A stretch of DNA of 64,000 nucleotides from Ulota crispa (GCA_963920765.1 OY987243.1:9610001-9674000), one strand, 5' to 3'. Numbered from the stretch's first letter, positions 12,733-24,996 are shown. Notes: generated by a model not told the origin, from the sequence alone. Numbers and translations are program-made.

Positions 12733-13590
12733 TTAACCCCTAAAGGACTTAATCCATTTTGAAAAGGTCAAACTTCATGTCTAAGCTCAATTTTGCATTT
12801 TAAACTGTGTTCAAACAACAATTTTATACTTTTATTCCTTGAAACTATGAATGATATATCACTTCAAGAAATTTCAATTTGTTTCATGAAAATTTGTAAT
12901 TGTCATCAAATTTCTTTCAAAAAATGAACATAAATAAGTTAAAATAGCAAAGAAAATCCAATTACTTGAATTTTTTTCAAGAGATGCAAGTAGCATTAAA
13001 GATTAGTGTGAAAAAAATTCAATTAGTTATTTTACTTTTTACACCCAAAATAGCCACAACAAAGAATTTAAAATTAAATTTGACTATCAAACCAAGTTCA
13101 TCCTTTTATTTGATTAATTAATATGATTTTGTTATTTTCTACTGGAAGAGACATTCATTTTCTATTTAAGTTATTCTTTTCAATAAATTTGATGGAAAAT
13201 TTGAATTATTGTGATTTTTTAAAGCTATATGTGGAAATAAAATCATATCAACGAGAATACATATTTAAAAAATCTATAATTTCTACCATAAATGAATGGT
13301 AGAATGAGAAACATAGTTTTGTAGTTTAAATTTAAAATGCATTTAAAGAGTAGAAAATATGAATAAAACACACACCAGCTTGTGTTGTATTTAACACTTG
13401 GAGCTTTCAATGGCAATAACTCTTTCAATTTTTGACATTTTTTAAAATAATTATATAGACTAGAAAGAAAACTTGTCAAGTTTCATTTTCTTAGTTGTAA
13501 CCATGTACCAATAGTTGATATTTTAAAAGTTACTATGAGAGTTGACCAAGGTGCATCCACTTTCTGAATGCATAAACCCTAAAGGGTTAA
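12733..13590. mobile_element. TTAA element, family A-like (858 bp)
   Basis: It starts TTAACCCCTAAAGGACTT and ends AACCCTAAAGGGTTAA. The outer ten bases form the inverted repeat CCCYTWARGG, and TTAA is on both sides. It is AT-rich with no coding potential. Confidence 0.6.
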
Positions 13591-13621
13591 CAATGTTCTT
13601 AGTGAGTGATCTTGGCAATTT

Positions 13622-13693
13622 GAGCTGTTCATGAAATCACACTTGCTTACTATAGAGCTGTTCATGAAATCACACTTGCTTAGTATAGAGCTG
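13622..13693. repeat. 33-bp tandem duplication
   Basis: The unit GAGCTGTTCATGAAATCACA... occurs at 13622 and 13655, and a third partial copy (GAGCTG) begins at 13688. Confidence 0.85.
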
Positions 13694-14026
13694 ATTACTT
13701 TTATATGACCATGGGACGTGTGCTCCTTTCTTATCCAAAAACCTCTAGCAACAGATGCAAGTTGCTGGGGACTTCTTTATACAGGAGGTTTGATGATGAG
13801 GAGGTGCCATGATCAAAGTAGCCCAACCATACTGAGCCTTTTGTCTCGAAGGAGGAGAAACTACACGTTCTGTAGCCCTCGAAAGCTGGCCTCTGCCCTT
13901 TGGAGTTTGGAGTATTCCACTGATGCTTTCATGACAGCATCTCCAGTGGTACGTCAAACAGCTCTGCAATGTCAATGGAAAGGAGAAAAAAAAGATAAAA
14001 AAAGAGAGTATCGTTGCTTCTTTTTT
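13694..14026. other. Slightly GC-richer unassigned stretch
   Basis: Both strands are open for 76-131 codons, but the peptides show no recognisable domain and the right edge runs into a transposon end. No gene is called. Confidence 0.35.
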
Positions 14027-14964
14027 TTAACCCCTAAAGGACCATTGTCTCTTGGGGACAGGCTGGATTTTGGGCATGTATCTATGGCTAAAATACTTTG
14101 TGTGATTTTCTGAAATTTTTATTGAAAATGGGGAATTCAAAAATCTATATGAGCATTTAATTGTTTCTTCATTTGGACATTTGACAAAGAAGTTATGCAT
14201 GAATTTATGAAAATTTGGGGAGGACTGCCTGTCCAGGCAACCCAAAAGCTTTTTTAAAAATTACTTTTTTTAAAAACTCAAATTTGAAATTGGTTCTTTA
14301 GATTTTTTTTATTCATGAGAAGCTTTGAATCATTCAATTTCAATCAATGACATGAAAGTTACAAGGAGTTTTTGTTTGCAGGCAATTATGGAATCTCTAC
14401 TCTAAAATAAACTTTGAAGTCCTTTATTTTACTCAATTTTCAACATTTTGGAAAAAAAACTAAACCAAAGGAAGAAAATTGTTTATCACAACATTACCAC
14501 CATTGGGATTAGCATTTTTCATTTCCATGATTAAATTCTTGACAATTTAGTGTTTTGACTCATTCTCTACTTCTTTTTACTTACTAATTTTTCCCATGTG
14601 TTGTGTAGTTCCAATTGATTTGAAAATTCTCCCACACATACCTAACTTGATCTCCTACATGGAAAAAATAAAGTGCAACTTTGGGTAGAGCAATTTTTGT
14701 GTTATAAGAGTGGTCAAAGGCTTCTGAAATTTTTGGATAGCATGGAAAAAAACTTATTTTTTCACTTTAGATGTAAATATCTCACTCCTCTCCTCTTGGA
14801 GTCAGCTGATTTTTTTCCCACAAGTACCTCTTCTAGTCTAGGCAAGATCCTACAATTGGATTCCCGAAAACAAAATATAAAATCCCTTTATTCTAAACCT
14901 CCTAGAAGTGACATTTTTTTTCGTGATTTTGGCCAAAAAAAGGGCTTGGTCCTTTCGGGGTTAA
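14027..14964. mobile_element. TTAA element, family A (938 bp)
   Basis: It starts TTAACCCCTAAAGGACC and ends GGTCCTTTCGGGGTTAA, whose reverse complement is TTAACCCCGAAAGGACC; only one of the 13 bases after TTAA differs. The sub-terminal block TTTTGGGCATGTA then GGCTAAAATACTTTGTGTG recurs in 15078-15806 and, inverted, in 42949-43916. Confidence 0.85.
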
Positions 14965-15077
14965 ACTGTAAAATCCCAAAATTGGCTTCTTCAGAAAAAC
15001 ATTCTCACTTTCAAGATTGTCAAATATTGAGTTTTGAACTGGATGTAATAATTTCACCTATTATTTTGAAAATTTAT

Positions 15078-15806
15078 TTAACCTGTAAAGGCCCAAGTGG
15101 CCCCTCGGGGGCCAAGTGGGGTTTTGGGCATGCACTTATAGCTAAAGTACTTTGTGTGATTTTTTGAAACTTTTATGGAAGATGGGGAATTCAAAGATTT
15201 GAACGGGCATCTAATTTTTTTTTTCAATCCGACATTTATTGAAAAAGTCAAAAATGACTTTCTAGAAAATGGGAGAGGGCGGGCATCCCAAACACTTTTT
15301 TAAAATTTTCATTTTTCAAAAATAAAAATATGAAATAGGTTCTTTAGACTTTTATATACGTGGGGGGCTTTGAATCATTCAATTCTGATAGATGAGATGA
15401 AAGTTATGAGAAGTTTTAGTTTGTTGGGAGGTGTGGTTTTTTCTCTCAAAACCACACCTCCCAACAAACTAAAACTTCTCATAACTTTCATCTCATTTAT
15501 CAGAATTGAATGATTTAAAGCCCCCCACGTATATAAAAGTCTAAAGAACCTATTTTGTATTTTTATTTTTTTTAAATGAAAATTTTAAAAAAGTTTTTGG
15601 GCCACCCTCCCTCCCTCGATTCTAGAAATTCATTTTTGACCCTTGAATAAATTTTAAAATGAAGAAAAAGTCTAATGCCCTCGCAGATTTTTGAATTCCC
15701 ATTTTCCTTAAGAGCTATAAAAAATCACACAAAATAGTTTAGTTGTAAGTACATGCCCAAAATCTCACTTGGCACCCGCGAGGCCACTTGGGCCTTTAGG
15801 GGTTAA
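15078..15806. mobile_element. TTAA element forming one giant palindrome (729 bp)
   Basis: It starts TTAACCTGTAAAGGCCCAAG and ends CTTGGGCCTTTAGGGGTTAA. The whole element is an inverted repeat: two ~360-bp arms meet near 15442 at GGGAGGTGTGGTTTT and its complement. Arm sequence matches the left ~400 bp of the family A element at 14027. It looks like a foldback derivative made from two left ends, and its transcript would fold into one long hairpin. Confidence 0.85.
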
Positions 15807-16255
15807 GCTTTGATGAATAGTGCCGAATAGTTGCAGAGCAATGACACATGCTAATTTTCTTCGCATCTCCGCACCATTGTGATAGTTGCAGAAAATCAAA
15901 GCTCTGGAAAATATCCACAGCCACGCTTGCTCTGTCTCATGACTTCAAACTCATGTTACACCGGAGGTGCTCTAAGTTATCATGTGTCTATAATTTTGTG
16001 GATAAAATTCAAAGACCGGCTCCTCAAAAGAGCACTGGGCTTCACATGGGATCCCTTGACCCAGCATCTCCACAGGACAAACTTTTAACTTTCCCTTTAT
16101 CACCCGCTGAAAACATCAGATGCAATACACTACTAAAAGTCAATCCACACGATTTCTCATCTCCCAAGTCCCATTGAATTTTCAAAATCTCTGTTCCCTT
16201 GAGAGGTTGATTGTTGGAAGTTACTATTGCTCACCATCTTCCAAGTCTAGTTCAC
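15807..16255. other. Unassigned stretch between TTAA elements
   Basis: Open frames of 60-109 codons overlap here in two frames. None shows a recognisable domain, signal or compositional bias, so no gene is called. Confidence 0.35.
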
Positions 16256-16449
16256 CCAACCCCAGAACGGCCCTGAGGCTCCAGACTTACGGAAACCGTA
16301 TCCGTATAATATTATTGTTAAAGTAAACGCCTTCTGTCACATTTGTGCATTAGAAATTGACAAACAGACGCATGCCCAAATATTCGTAGTTGTACACTCT
16401 ACACTTCAACATACGGCGACAGAGGGCGTTTGTGCCGTTCAGGGGTTAA
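16256..16449. mobile_element. Short TTAA element (~194 bp)
   Basis: The right end GTGCCGTTCAGGGGTTAA complements a left end resembling CAACCCCAGAACGGCCCT at about 16257. The left TTAA has decayed to CCAA. The terminus CTGAACGGC and the inner GAGGGCGTTTG are shared with the 150-bp element at 61054-61203. Confidence 0.6.
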
Positions 16450-16863
16450 AGCATCTTTAAAGTTGCTCTTCAAACTTGACATTTCAAAAGATAACATTAA
16501 TTTATGAAGAGGCCTCAAAATTCTTGTTCTACAAAAGATAACATTAATTTATGAAGAGGCCTCAAAATTCTTGTTCTACAAAAGATAACATTAATTTATG
16601 AAGAGGCCTCAAAATTCTTGTTCTACACCTTGCATTTCAAAAATGGCTCTTGCACTTCAAATGTGAATCATAAATAGTCATTTGATCATTAGCCATGGAG
16701 AATATAGGATAACTCTTACTAATCTTAAGATGGATAGTGTTTTGAAGAGCCATTGCTTGACACACTGGGATGGAAAGCCATGAAAAAATTTGAGGGGCTC
16801 GCATCACTTACCATCCCCGCTTGAAGTGTGTCAGACCCCTAGAGGGCAACATTGCAGATGCTC
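16449..16863. mobile_element. PIF/Harbinger-like MITE, TIR GAGCATCT
   Basis: It is bounded by TTA on both sides. The right end GATGCTC complements the common plant MITE terminus GAGCATC, and the left end reads AAGCATCTTTAAAGTTGC. The left TTA overlaps the TTAA of the preceding element. It contains the 47-bp tandem trimer. Confidence 0.55.
16485..16625. repeat. Three perfect tandem copies of a 47-bp unit
   Basis: The unit CAAAAGATAACATTAATTTA... repeats head to tail three times with no differences seen. There are no spacers, so it is a minisatellite and not a CRISPR. Confidence 0.9.
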
Positions 16864-17093
16864 TTAGAAATGCAATATGGTAGCACAATTTGAAAATATT
16901 GGCGCCAAGAGTTTGGACTTCTCTCCAAAATGGGGTGCAGAAAAATTCGTTCCAATTTTGAAAGCCAAGTCTCCCAAAGAAAAACGACACAATTACATTT
17001 AAACCATTTTTGTATTTACTTTTGACCCTTTACAACCCAGCAAAGTTGGAAAATTTAGTTGAACAAGTGTTCATGAAGTTGGGACATGATATA

Positions 17094-17418
17094 AGGTAGA
17101 AGGCTCAAAAACCTTCTAGGCTCTAAAATTGCTCACCCTCTAAAATGTTCTCAATTTGTACATGTATTTTTCATAAATTTTCATAGTGTATAGTGGATGT
17201 ACATTTGAGGAAATGCATCATTTTAGAGTCCTATGACCTTTCCACTTCAAAATTTCATAACTAATTTTACAAAATTCCAAAAAATATGAAACAACTTGGG
17301 TTAGATGTCAATTCTTCTTATCTTTCAAAGAAATTTTACTGAAAAAATATTTCAAGAAGTTCTACCTCCCAAAATTCAATTTCAACCCTTAGATGGTCGG
17401 TTTATGAGCCTCCTACCT
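17094..17418. mobile_element. TA-flanked MITE, terminus AGGTAGGAGGCTCA (copy 2)
   Basis: It starts AGGTAGAAGGCTCA and ends TGAGCCTCCTACCT, with TA at both outer edges. Length is 325 bp, and it lies in the opposite internal orientation to copies 3 and 4. Confidence 0.75.
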
Positions 17419-17420
17419 TA

Positions 17421-18115
17421 TGATGTGAATTGCTTCTATAGTAAGGTGGCTTTCCTTTGCCACAATCATGCATCAAGGAGGTCTCATTTATTGGTTCTAT
17501 TAGACAGACCGTGGCAAAAGTTAGGCAAAACCTGTAAATAATGTTTGAACATTACAGTAGCAACACCCATAAGTGTGAGTTTAAGCTTTATAGGGTATGT
17601 ACCCAGGTTGGACAAGCTTAAAAAAAATATTGCTAGATTAGAAAGAAGGAATGAAAAATCTTGGTATCAATTTCAAAGTTTCAATTGCAAGCATTTGTCC
17701 ACAAAGATTTTTCAAAGTCCTAAATCATTGAAATTGTATAGTTGTGTGTAAGAGATGCTAAAAACAATGCTTAGTGGTTCATAAATAGTGAGATGAGGCA
17801 CTCAAAATTATCATGTTAGTCACCCACAACCACCACTTTGTTACCCACAACCATCACTTCATCACCCATAACCATCACTCTATCACCCATAACTATTTGA
17901 ATTATACCTTATTGTGCCAGTGACGCCCATGGCGACGGTCATGGTTAGTGGTGCTTCTACCTTACATGCAAAAAATTACTAGAAGTCAATACTTTGTTGA
18001 CAAATAAATTTGTCATACCCTAAAGTTAAACAAACAACACTCAAGACATGGTTATCATCTATAGATTCCCAACTTATCTTCTTTTTCACTGCAACTAAGC
18101 CAGCAAGTCTGGATC
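17421..18115. other. Gene-free stretch with short local repeats
   Basis: Around 17818-17895 the phrase CACCCACAACCACCACTTTG recurs four times with variations, a small decayed minisatellite. The 68-78 codon open frames have no recognisable features. Confidence 0.4.
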
Positions 18116-18349
18116 TTAATCCTTAGATGACCATAGGGCATAGTATATACGCTGATGTATAATTGTCATTTGCTACCATTATTATTATTTAATTTGGAAT
18201 CTCAAGTAGCTCACTAGAACCGCTTTAATCTAATCTCCAACTTCTTCATTGATCTCAAATATAATGGAGGTGTGGATCCATTCCAAATACAAGAAAAATA
18301 CCACGTATTATACTAGTAGCAAGGGGCCTTCCAGTCGTTTAAGGGTTAA
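18116..18349. mobile_element. TTAA element, family D (234 bp)
   Basis: It starts TTAATCCTTAGATGACC and ends CCAGTCGTTTAAGGGTTAA. The interior matches the inverted copy at 56829-57056 over its full length, sharing GGGCATAGTATATACG and GGAGGTGTGGATCCATTCCA. Two copies of nearly equal size and sharing both boundaries confirm the element ends. Confidence 0.8.
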
Positions 18350-18443
18350 CCCTCAACCCTAAACCCTTGTGTACCCAGGGGACCCACCAATACTCCCCCA
18401 GGCAATGTCTAAATCACGAAAAAAACCCTAAACGTTTAGGGTA
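18346..18443. mobile_element. Possible short TTAA element with telomere-like CCCTAAA words
   Basis: TTAACCCTCAACCCTAAACCC begins at the TTAA that closes the previous element. A candidate right end AAACGTTTAGGGTAA lies near 18430-18443. The CCCTAAA words also resemble plant telomere repeat, so an interstitial telomere-like patch is an alternative. Confidence 0.3.
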
Positions 18444-18680
18444 ACCATTTAGGATAACTCCAACCCCTACACAATGTTACAAACTACATACAAAGAAATA
18501 AACATAAGCCACAATCCGATTCCCGTCACTACAGCAAAAAATATTAAATATTATAGAAACCGGACACCGAGGTTCACCTTTTGTATCTCAAAAATACATT
18601 GTAGAGATTCTGTTGGAAAATTGTCTGCAAAGAATTCCAGGAAAATTTCAAAGTGGTGAACTCTGTACTTATTTTTATAT

Positions 18681-19313
<633 letters not shown>

Positions 19314-19693
19314 GGGAATTGATATGTGTACTACACCCTTTCAATTATTGTACCACATTTCACAGTAAATTTTAGATTTCTACCATCATAAAGCTAAATT
19401 TGAAAACTTGGAATTCAGATTTGGACTTAGAGATCATGATTTAGTCTAAAATCATGAAAAATAGTTGCAATTCAATAACACCCAATGAAAAAATTTAGCT
19501 AAGGAGAAAAATGTTACTTTTACTTTTGTATTAGCTTTTTCATTGGGTGTTGTTGAATTGCAACTATTTTTCATGGTTCTAGACTAAATCATGATCTCTA
19601 AATCCAAATCTGAATTCCAAATTTTCAAATTCAGCTTTATGATGGTAGAAATCTAAAATTTACTCTTTGGATGTGGTACACATATCAATTCCC
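19314..19693. mobile_element. Foldback MITE, family GGAATTGATATGTG (copy 2)
   Basis: It starts GGGAATTGATATGTGTAC and ends with the complement. The two arms, for example GAGATCATGATTTAGTCTA and its complement, pair over about 180 bp each around a centre near 19505. It is sandwiched between the ATAG microsatellite and an (AT)n tract. Confidence 0.8.
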
Positions 19694-19717
19694 ATATATA
19701 TATATATATATATATAA
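19694..19717. repeat. Short (AT)n microsatellite
   Basis: A run of alternating AT of about 24 bp directly follows the foldback MITE. Confidence 0.85.
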
Positions 19718-19847
19718 TTTTTGATGTGGTGAAGCTGTCATTCCAACTCCCAAAATGCTTGTTTCCCTTACATTACTGACTCTGGCTTTACATAGATGGC
19801 ACTCATGCTCGGTACAGACTAAGGTAGGAGCATCCATAAGCGTCAAT

Positions 19848-20825
19848 TTAACCCTTAACCCTTTAAGGATCATGCGACCATATTTTGGTCGCTGGGAGAG
19901 GTTTGGAATTTGGTCTTGAAGAACGCATGTGATCACAAGAACTTTGCATTCATCGAAAAAATTAACAATGTAATTGGATATGTGAGTTGACAAATAATGG
20001 TGTTTATATGGCATGGCTTCAAAATGTGTATCTTTTTTTTTTTTGTCAAAGATGGATCAAAGCAACAATGCGGTACATCAAACATCCGAGAAGAATGTCA
20101 AATTTCAATTGCACAATTCTAAAAAAATTCAAATTGCTTAAGAAATACACTTGTATTGTTTTCCTACACGATAGTAGTATAATTGTAGTATTTGAAAATC
20201 TACTAAAATAGTGTTGTCATTTTGACTTTAAAATTTGTCATTCTACATTTAAAGCCAATTCTTGATTGTTTTCTTCAATTGGATTTTCCAAAATAATAAT
20301 CAAATTTCTTGTAGAACCATTTTAGGGTAGGAAAGAAAGTGGGGTTTTTGACCCTTTTTGTCCACTTAGCTACAACTTGTGATTGCTATTTTTGTCTACT
20401 TTCTGTGAAACCAATCTTATTGTAAAGGTGGGAAACCCTACTTTTTAGAAATGTAAGGCTCTTTTCAATCAAAGCCTACATAAAGAGCTAACATTCAAAA
20501 CCACACAAGCAAGAAACACAAGAGATTTTCCGCATATGGCTCACTCAATCATTATAATGTTTCACCTCCAACGGTAAATCTAGCTAAAATTTTGGTGCTT
20601 TATAGTAAACAAGGTGTACTTCCCATTCATACAGTTGGATTGCTGAAAATGGGTCCATATTTGAGTCAATTGCACATCTAAGCTTACAGCCTCTATTTGT
20701 AGTGGATTTTGTGAAAATGGGTGTGGCCCTTAAAGGGTTAAGCGTCAAGGTGGACGTATTGCGTCTATCGGGAATACACGGAGGCCGTGTATCCACGGTC
20801 ACCCGCCCCGGCCTTTAAGGGTTAA
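19848..20825. mobile_element. Tiny TTAA element (95 bp) split by a second TTAA element
   Basis: Read across the inner insert, it starts TTAACCCTTAAGCGTC and ends GGCCTTTAAGGGTTAA, giving the inverted terminus TTAACCCTTAA. Its own segments are 19848-19858 and 20742-20825; the remainder is the inserted 19855-20741 element, which landed in the TTAA at bases 8-11 of its left terminus. Confidence 0.7.
19855..20741. mobile_element. TTAA element, family B (887 bp), innermost of a triple nest
   Basis: It starts TTAACCCTTTAAGGATCATG and ends GGCCCTTAAAGGGTTAA. The full-length sibling 35741-36631 (891 bp) lies in inverted orientation, with matching ends (AAGACCATATTTTGG next to one terminus) and matching interior near TTCTTGTAGAACC. 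No coding capacity is seen. Confidence 0.85.
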
Positions 20826-21111
20826 GGGTTTTGAACATGACACGTATTAATAAACATCTAGCAAATTATAGAATCCTATTAGGAATAAAAAAATAATGAG
20901 TTTGCACTTTCAAATGTATTATTTAGATACTGTGAGAATTAGTTGAGAATTTTTAAAGAGCAAATTGCCATTGCACCCATAACCAACATTAAGGTTTCAT
21001 GTTCACATATTGTACATCCTTGTAATTACATCTATTCATTTCCACATAATTTCCAAGATTTCAGAGGTGATGGTTGTGGGGACACTAATGCTTATGCGTG
21101 TTCCTACTTTA

Positions 21112-21659
21112 TTGGCAAGACAAAGTAGCAAAATTGGCACCCCTGCCAGTGGTTCGTCTGATAGAATTTTTTTGTGTAATCTTACGTCATCCAAGAGTGT
21201 GCTTTTGCCGGACAAGTTTGGTACCACCCTTGTAGCAAATCTCAAATTTTCAGTATCTTGTCCGCTGGCGTGGATAATTGGTTGGTGAAGATGAATTTAA
21301 AAGTACTAGACAAACCCTCAATCTGAACCCTGCAGCGGAGGAAAGCCAAATTCCAACCAATCACGCGTTAGAAATCTTTGCCGGTCGCTAGTCTGAACCG
21401 GGCCTCAATGGTTGTAAACTTAAAGCCAGAAAGTTATGGTACAGATTGGTGATGAATTATCCCTCTTTCATTTCATTAAATGGAAAAGTGGGAAAAGTGG
21501 GGGGATGTTGTGGCTTCCAGTACAAATATGATTGCGTTGATGCCATCCACAATGTTGACTTGGGGGGGGGGGGGGGGGGGCTTATAACAAACGACTGAAC
21601 GACACCAAACTTGTTGGATTCCAAACTTCACTCCTAGTATGTTGTTTCTATTATGTTTG
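21112..21659. other. Unassigned intergenic stretch
   Basis: It is slightly GC-richer at 21130-21420, with 60-90 codon open frames on both strands and no recognisable domain. A tract of 19 consecutive G lies at 21562-21580. Confidence 0.4.
21562..21580 (+). repeat. Poly-G tract (19 G)
   Basis: Uninterrupted G run in otherwise AT-rich DNA. It can form quadruplex structures and is a likely length-polymorphic or assembly-sensitive site. Confidence 0.9.
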
Positions 21660-21959
21660 CATAAGAAATGAAGAACTTGGTGGCATACTTTAATGCTTTT
21701 TTTAATGAAAAACCTATAGATATTTTTTTTATTTTCATCTCAACATGTGATGAATTTGGGTTTTTGATGAGATCATTGAAATTGTTCAGGCGTTACACAA
21801 ATGTATTTGTCATGGGAATTTTTTGTGTGAGATTCATCAACAAGATACATCTGAGGAAAAAACGTATGCTCTTATTGTGTGAATATGATTTTGAGTGGAC
21901 AAGTATATGTTCATCCTTTGATAAATTTAATGAAACCAGATTCAAAGAACGCTACATAT

Positions 21960-22878
21960 TTAACCCCTAAAATTCTTTTGTATTTAGAGGTCCAAAACTG
22001 CTTCAAAATACTAGTCCCCAAAGCATGGTCAAAATCTTCATTAAAATTTATTTTTGAACAAATTTAATCGTAGGATCCTTTGGTTGACTTGCACAAGTAC
22101 ATTGTCCCAAAATTTTAAAATGAACATCCCCATCAATTGCAAGATCAATGTGCCCAAATTTCAAATGTACGCTTTTCTAATCCTTCTAGAAGGTGAAGTT
22201 TTGTTTTTCAAACGTTTTAGAGAAAAACACATATGTTGAATTTCTTGTGCAATTTTGGCAATATGTTGGAAAACAGGTTGAAAGCATATATAAAAAATAA
22301 TAATCAAAAATAATTTTGGATTCATTTTCACAAATATTGTAAAGTGAAGGGCATTGATGAATGAAAGATATAATTGATATGCTAATAAATTTTGGAAGAA
22401 TTTGAAAATTGTTAATCCCAATGGTGAGAATGCTCTAACAAACCATTAGTAATTTTAGTTTTCATTTTCATTTGAAAATTTTCAAAATTGAGAGTAAAAG
22501 ATAACTTTATACATTTTTACTACCCTCTTCCTACCTTCATTGCCCGCAAAATGAAACTACTTTTAACTCTTACCTCATTATTTGGAATTGAGTGATTCAA
22601 TTTTTTTTGAGTAGGTATCAATCTATACAATTCTATAAATAAAAAAATAAAAAATTTAGAATAATTTTTTTGCTGCCCAATTTGACATTAAAATTGAAAA
22701 AACCTCCTAACTTATGCATTACTTATTGGAATGACATGAAATAAAGCTTCACATGTAGATTATGATGAGTAGCATTCATCCTAAAAAACTATGAAAAATT
22801 TCTAAATTATGATGTCAATAAAGCCTGCCCAAGTTCCCATAAAGCCCAAAGTGGGCTCCTTGGTCCTTTAAGGGTTAA
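21960..22878. mobile_element. TTAA element, family A (919 bp)
   Basis: It starts TTAACCCCTAAAATTC and ends CTTGGTCCTTTAAGGGTTAA. The right sub-terminal CCCAAGTTCCCA phrase is shared with the element at 10842. Only about nine bases of the left terminus still match. Confidence 0.7.
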
Positions 22879-24274
22879 GTAAAGATCTTCAAAGAGGCCA
22901 TCACCTAACATTTGCCACCACCTTTTTTTTTGGGTTTTGGCAGAAAGCCAGATTGGCTATGTTATATTTTGAACTGTTGCCCATGTGGCGAGTACTTCAT
23001 ATTTGTCAATGAATTGTTGTGGCGATAGTGGATTGTAGGTATGGTGAATCTGGCATAGTGTGCTAAAAATTGGTGACAATTTCTGGCACCAAAGGATTTT
23101 TTTTGTGCTAAAGTGGCTATATTGCTCAAAACTATTGAGTTCTCCAAGCACTAGAGATAATTATATTCAAGCAAAAAGGGAAAATTTGCTAAAAAGAATA
23201 GTGTCATCTAGCACTTGGTAGATTTTTTGTAAGAAAATGGACAATGCGATTCCATATTTGCACATGTTAGAATATTTATAATATAAAATTTCATTCATGG
23301 AGGCAAGGTTGTCCTATAACTTGTAGCAATTTGGCGCTTGAAGTAAGACAAGAGATGTCGCATGATCTCTAGAGGTGGCAATGACTATGGCCAAAGTTGA
23401 AGCTTTATGGCCACACCCTTAAAACCCTAAGTTGTTGTCTCGCTACTTTTATTTTATTTTCTTTAATTTTCCCTTATGTTTTTTCGCTTGCTTTTTTCAA
23501 GTGGTGCTTTCTGGCCCCATGGTGCCAAAAAAAAGGGGGCTGATTGCCACTAGCAATTTAGTTATTACTTAGTTACTTGTCAAAATTCATTGTAGAATTC
23601 ATCTTCTTAATGAAATACCATGGATGCCACTCATTACCTATGTCATATTGCATACTTGGCATAGCTACCTCCAATAAGCTTTTCATTCACATTAGTGTAG
23701 AATGTACAAACTTGTCCAAAGATGTTATTTTATTTATTTTGGAAAATGGGGATGTCAACAAAGCAACGCCTATTCAAAACACTATTCATCCTAAGTTTAG
23801 TGAGCTTTATCTAGGTTTATATGTTCAATTTTTGCTGAAAGAGCGACACATATCCAACAATGCAAGTAGACAAGGAAAATTTGAATAGAATTGGATAGAA
23901 TCAACAATGTGTGCGCATTCATCTATAAACCCTACTAGTGTAAGTACCTTTCATCCAAAATTTGGCTAGCCTAGTTCTTACTTGAGGAGGGGTTTGATGA
24001 TTTCATCCATTTTTCACCCAATATTTCTAGTGTTATGATTGTTGGTCACAAATTGGAGTAAGATTTAAGCATTTTTTGCCCAGAAAACTAACACTCAGCT
24101 TTATCCTATATTCTTCTTGGTGAATGGTCAAATGACTATTTATAAGACACACTGGAAGAGCAAAGGCTACCTTTGAAGTGCAAGGGTGGAGAACAAGAGT
24201 TTTGAGGACCCTTCAAAAATACATGTTATCTCTTGAAGTGTCAAGTTTGAAGTGTAACGTTGGAGATGCTCTAA
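22879..24274. other. Gene-free stretch with one MITE right end
   Basis: No gene is recognised; open frames of 60-103 codons show no motif. Around 24110-24270 lies sequence ending AACGTTGGAGATGCTC then TAA, the right end of a GAGCATCTCCAA-type Harbinger-like MITE. Its left end was not located. Confidence 0.4.
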
Positions 24275-24943
24275 GAGCAGCAACCTCAATGGTAAGATTG
24301 CATATGAGAGTAGTAATAGAGTTTAGGCATTGATTTAGGGGGCTCATGTAGATAGGGTGTTTTATTCAAAGTAGAGAGATCCAATAGCTCATTTTAATTA
24401 TGAATAATTTGCTACCATGGAGGGGAGGGGCAGACATTGGTGATGACACCTATCTTCTAATTGAAAACCTAATTATAACACTAACAAACTGAAATATTGA
24501 GTTGGCATGTGAAGGGTGACATGCACATAGTGAAATTTCACAGGCTCAAGCTCAACTTGCATTGAACATTGAACTTTGACACACACTGAACTCGCATTGA
24601 AATTTGACAAATGCTAAACTTGGGGGCTTGAACTCTAACATGCTCCAAGTGATATACTTAATTGACATGTTCTTTGGCATGAGCTGTGACATGCAGTGGA
24701 GCCACTCTAAGTAGTTCTCTTCTCTTTTCTTTTTCAATTAAGCCCACTTGTCATTATGATGTTATTGATTACACTTTTTTGCTTCACTTGGCGTGCATAG
24801 TAACCAACTCCAAAATACTGCTTCAAAACTCTTCTTTGGTGCACACTCCATCATTGTTTATTGGTTCTATTGGGTTCCTTTTTTCCTTGTCATCTCTACC
24901 TTTGTGATGCAAGTTCTACATAGTGTGGCCATTGAGGCTGCTC
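24275..24943. mobile_element. PIF/Harbinger-like MITE, TIR GAGCAGC, TAA duplication
   Basis: The left end GAGCAGCAACCTCAATGG is inverted at the right end (CCATTGAGGCTGCTC). TAA is present immediately outside both ends (24272-24274 and 24944-24946), fitting the TWA target of PIF/Harbinger. The left TAA is shared with the right end of another GAGCATC-type element. Confidence 0.7.
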
Positions 24944-24996
24944 TAAGGGGCACAAATAGGTCCTAATTGATTTGTGGTACAGAGAAGGTGGCTTAT

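Larger units (their letters stand above)
19822..21109. mobile_element. TA-flanked MITE, terminus AGGTAGGAGCACCCATAAGCG (copy 1), host of two nested TTAA elements
   Basis: The left end is AGGTAGGAGCATCCATAAGC. The right end complements AAGTAGGAACACGCATAAGC. TA lies on both sides. The MITE sequence is interrupted at 19852-20825, then resumes with GGGTTTTGAACATGAC, which in the uninterrupted copies at 36953-37261 and 49723-50025 follows directly after the AAACTAA equivalent of TTAA. Without the insert it would be about 310 bp, equal to those copies. Confidence 0.85.

Noticed and set aside
16485-16625. CRISPR-like array
   Set aside because: Three identical units abut with no spacers in a plant genome; it is a minisatellite.
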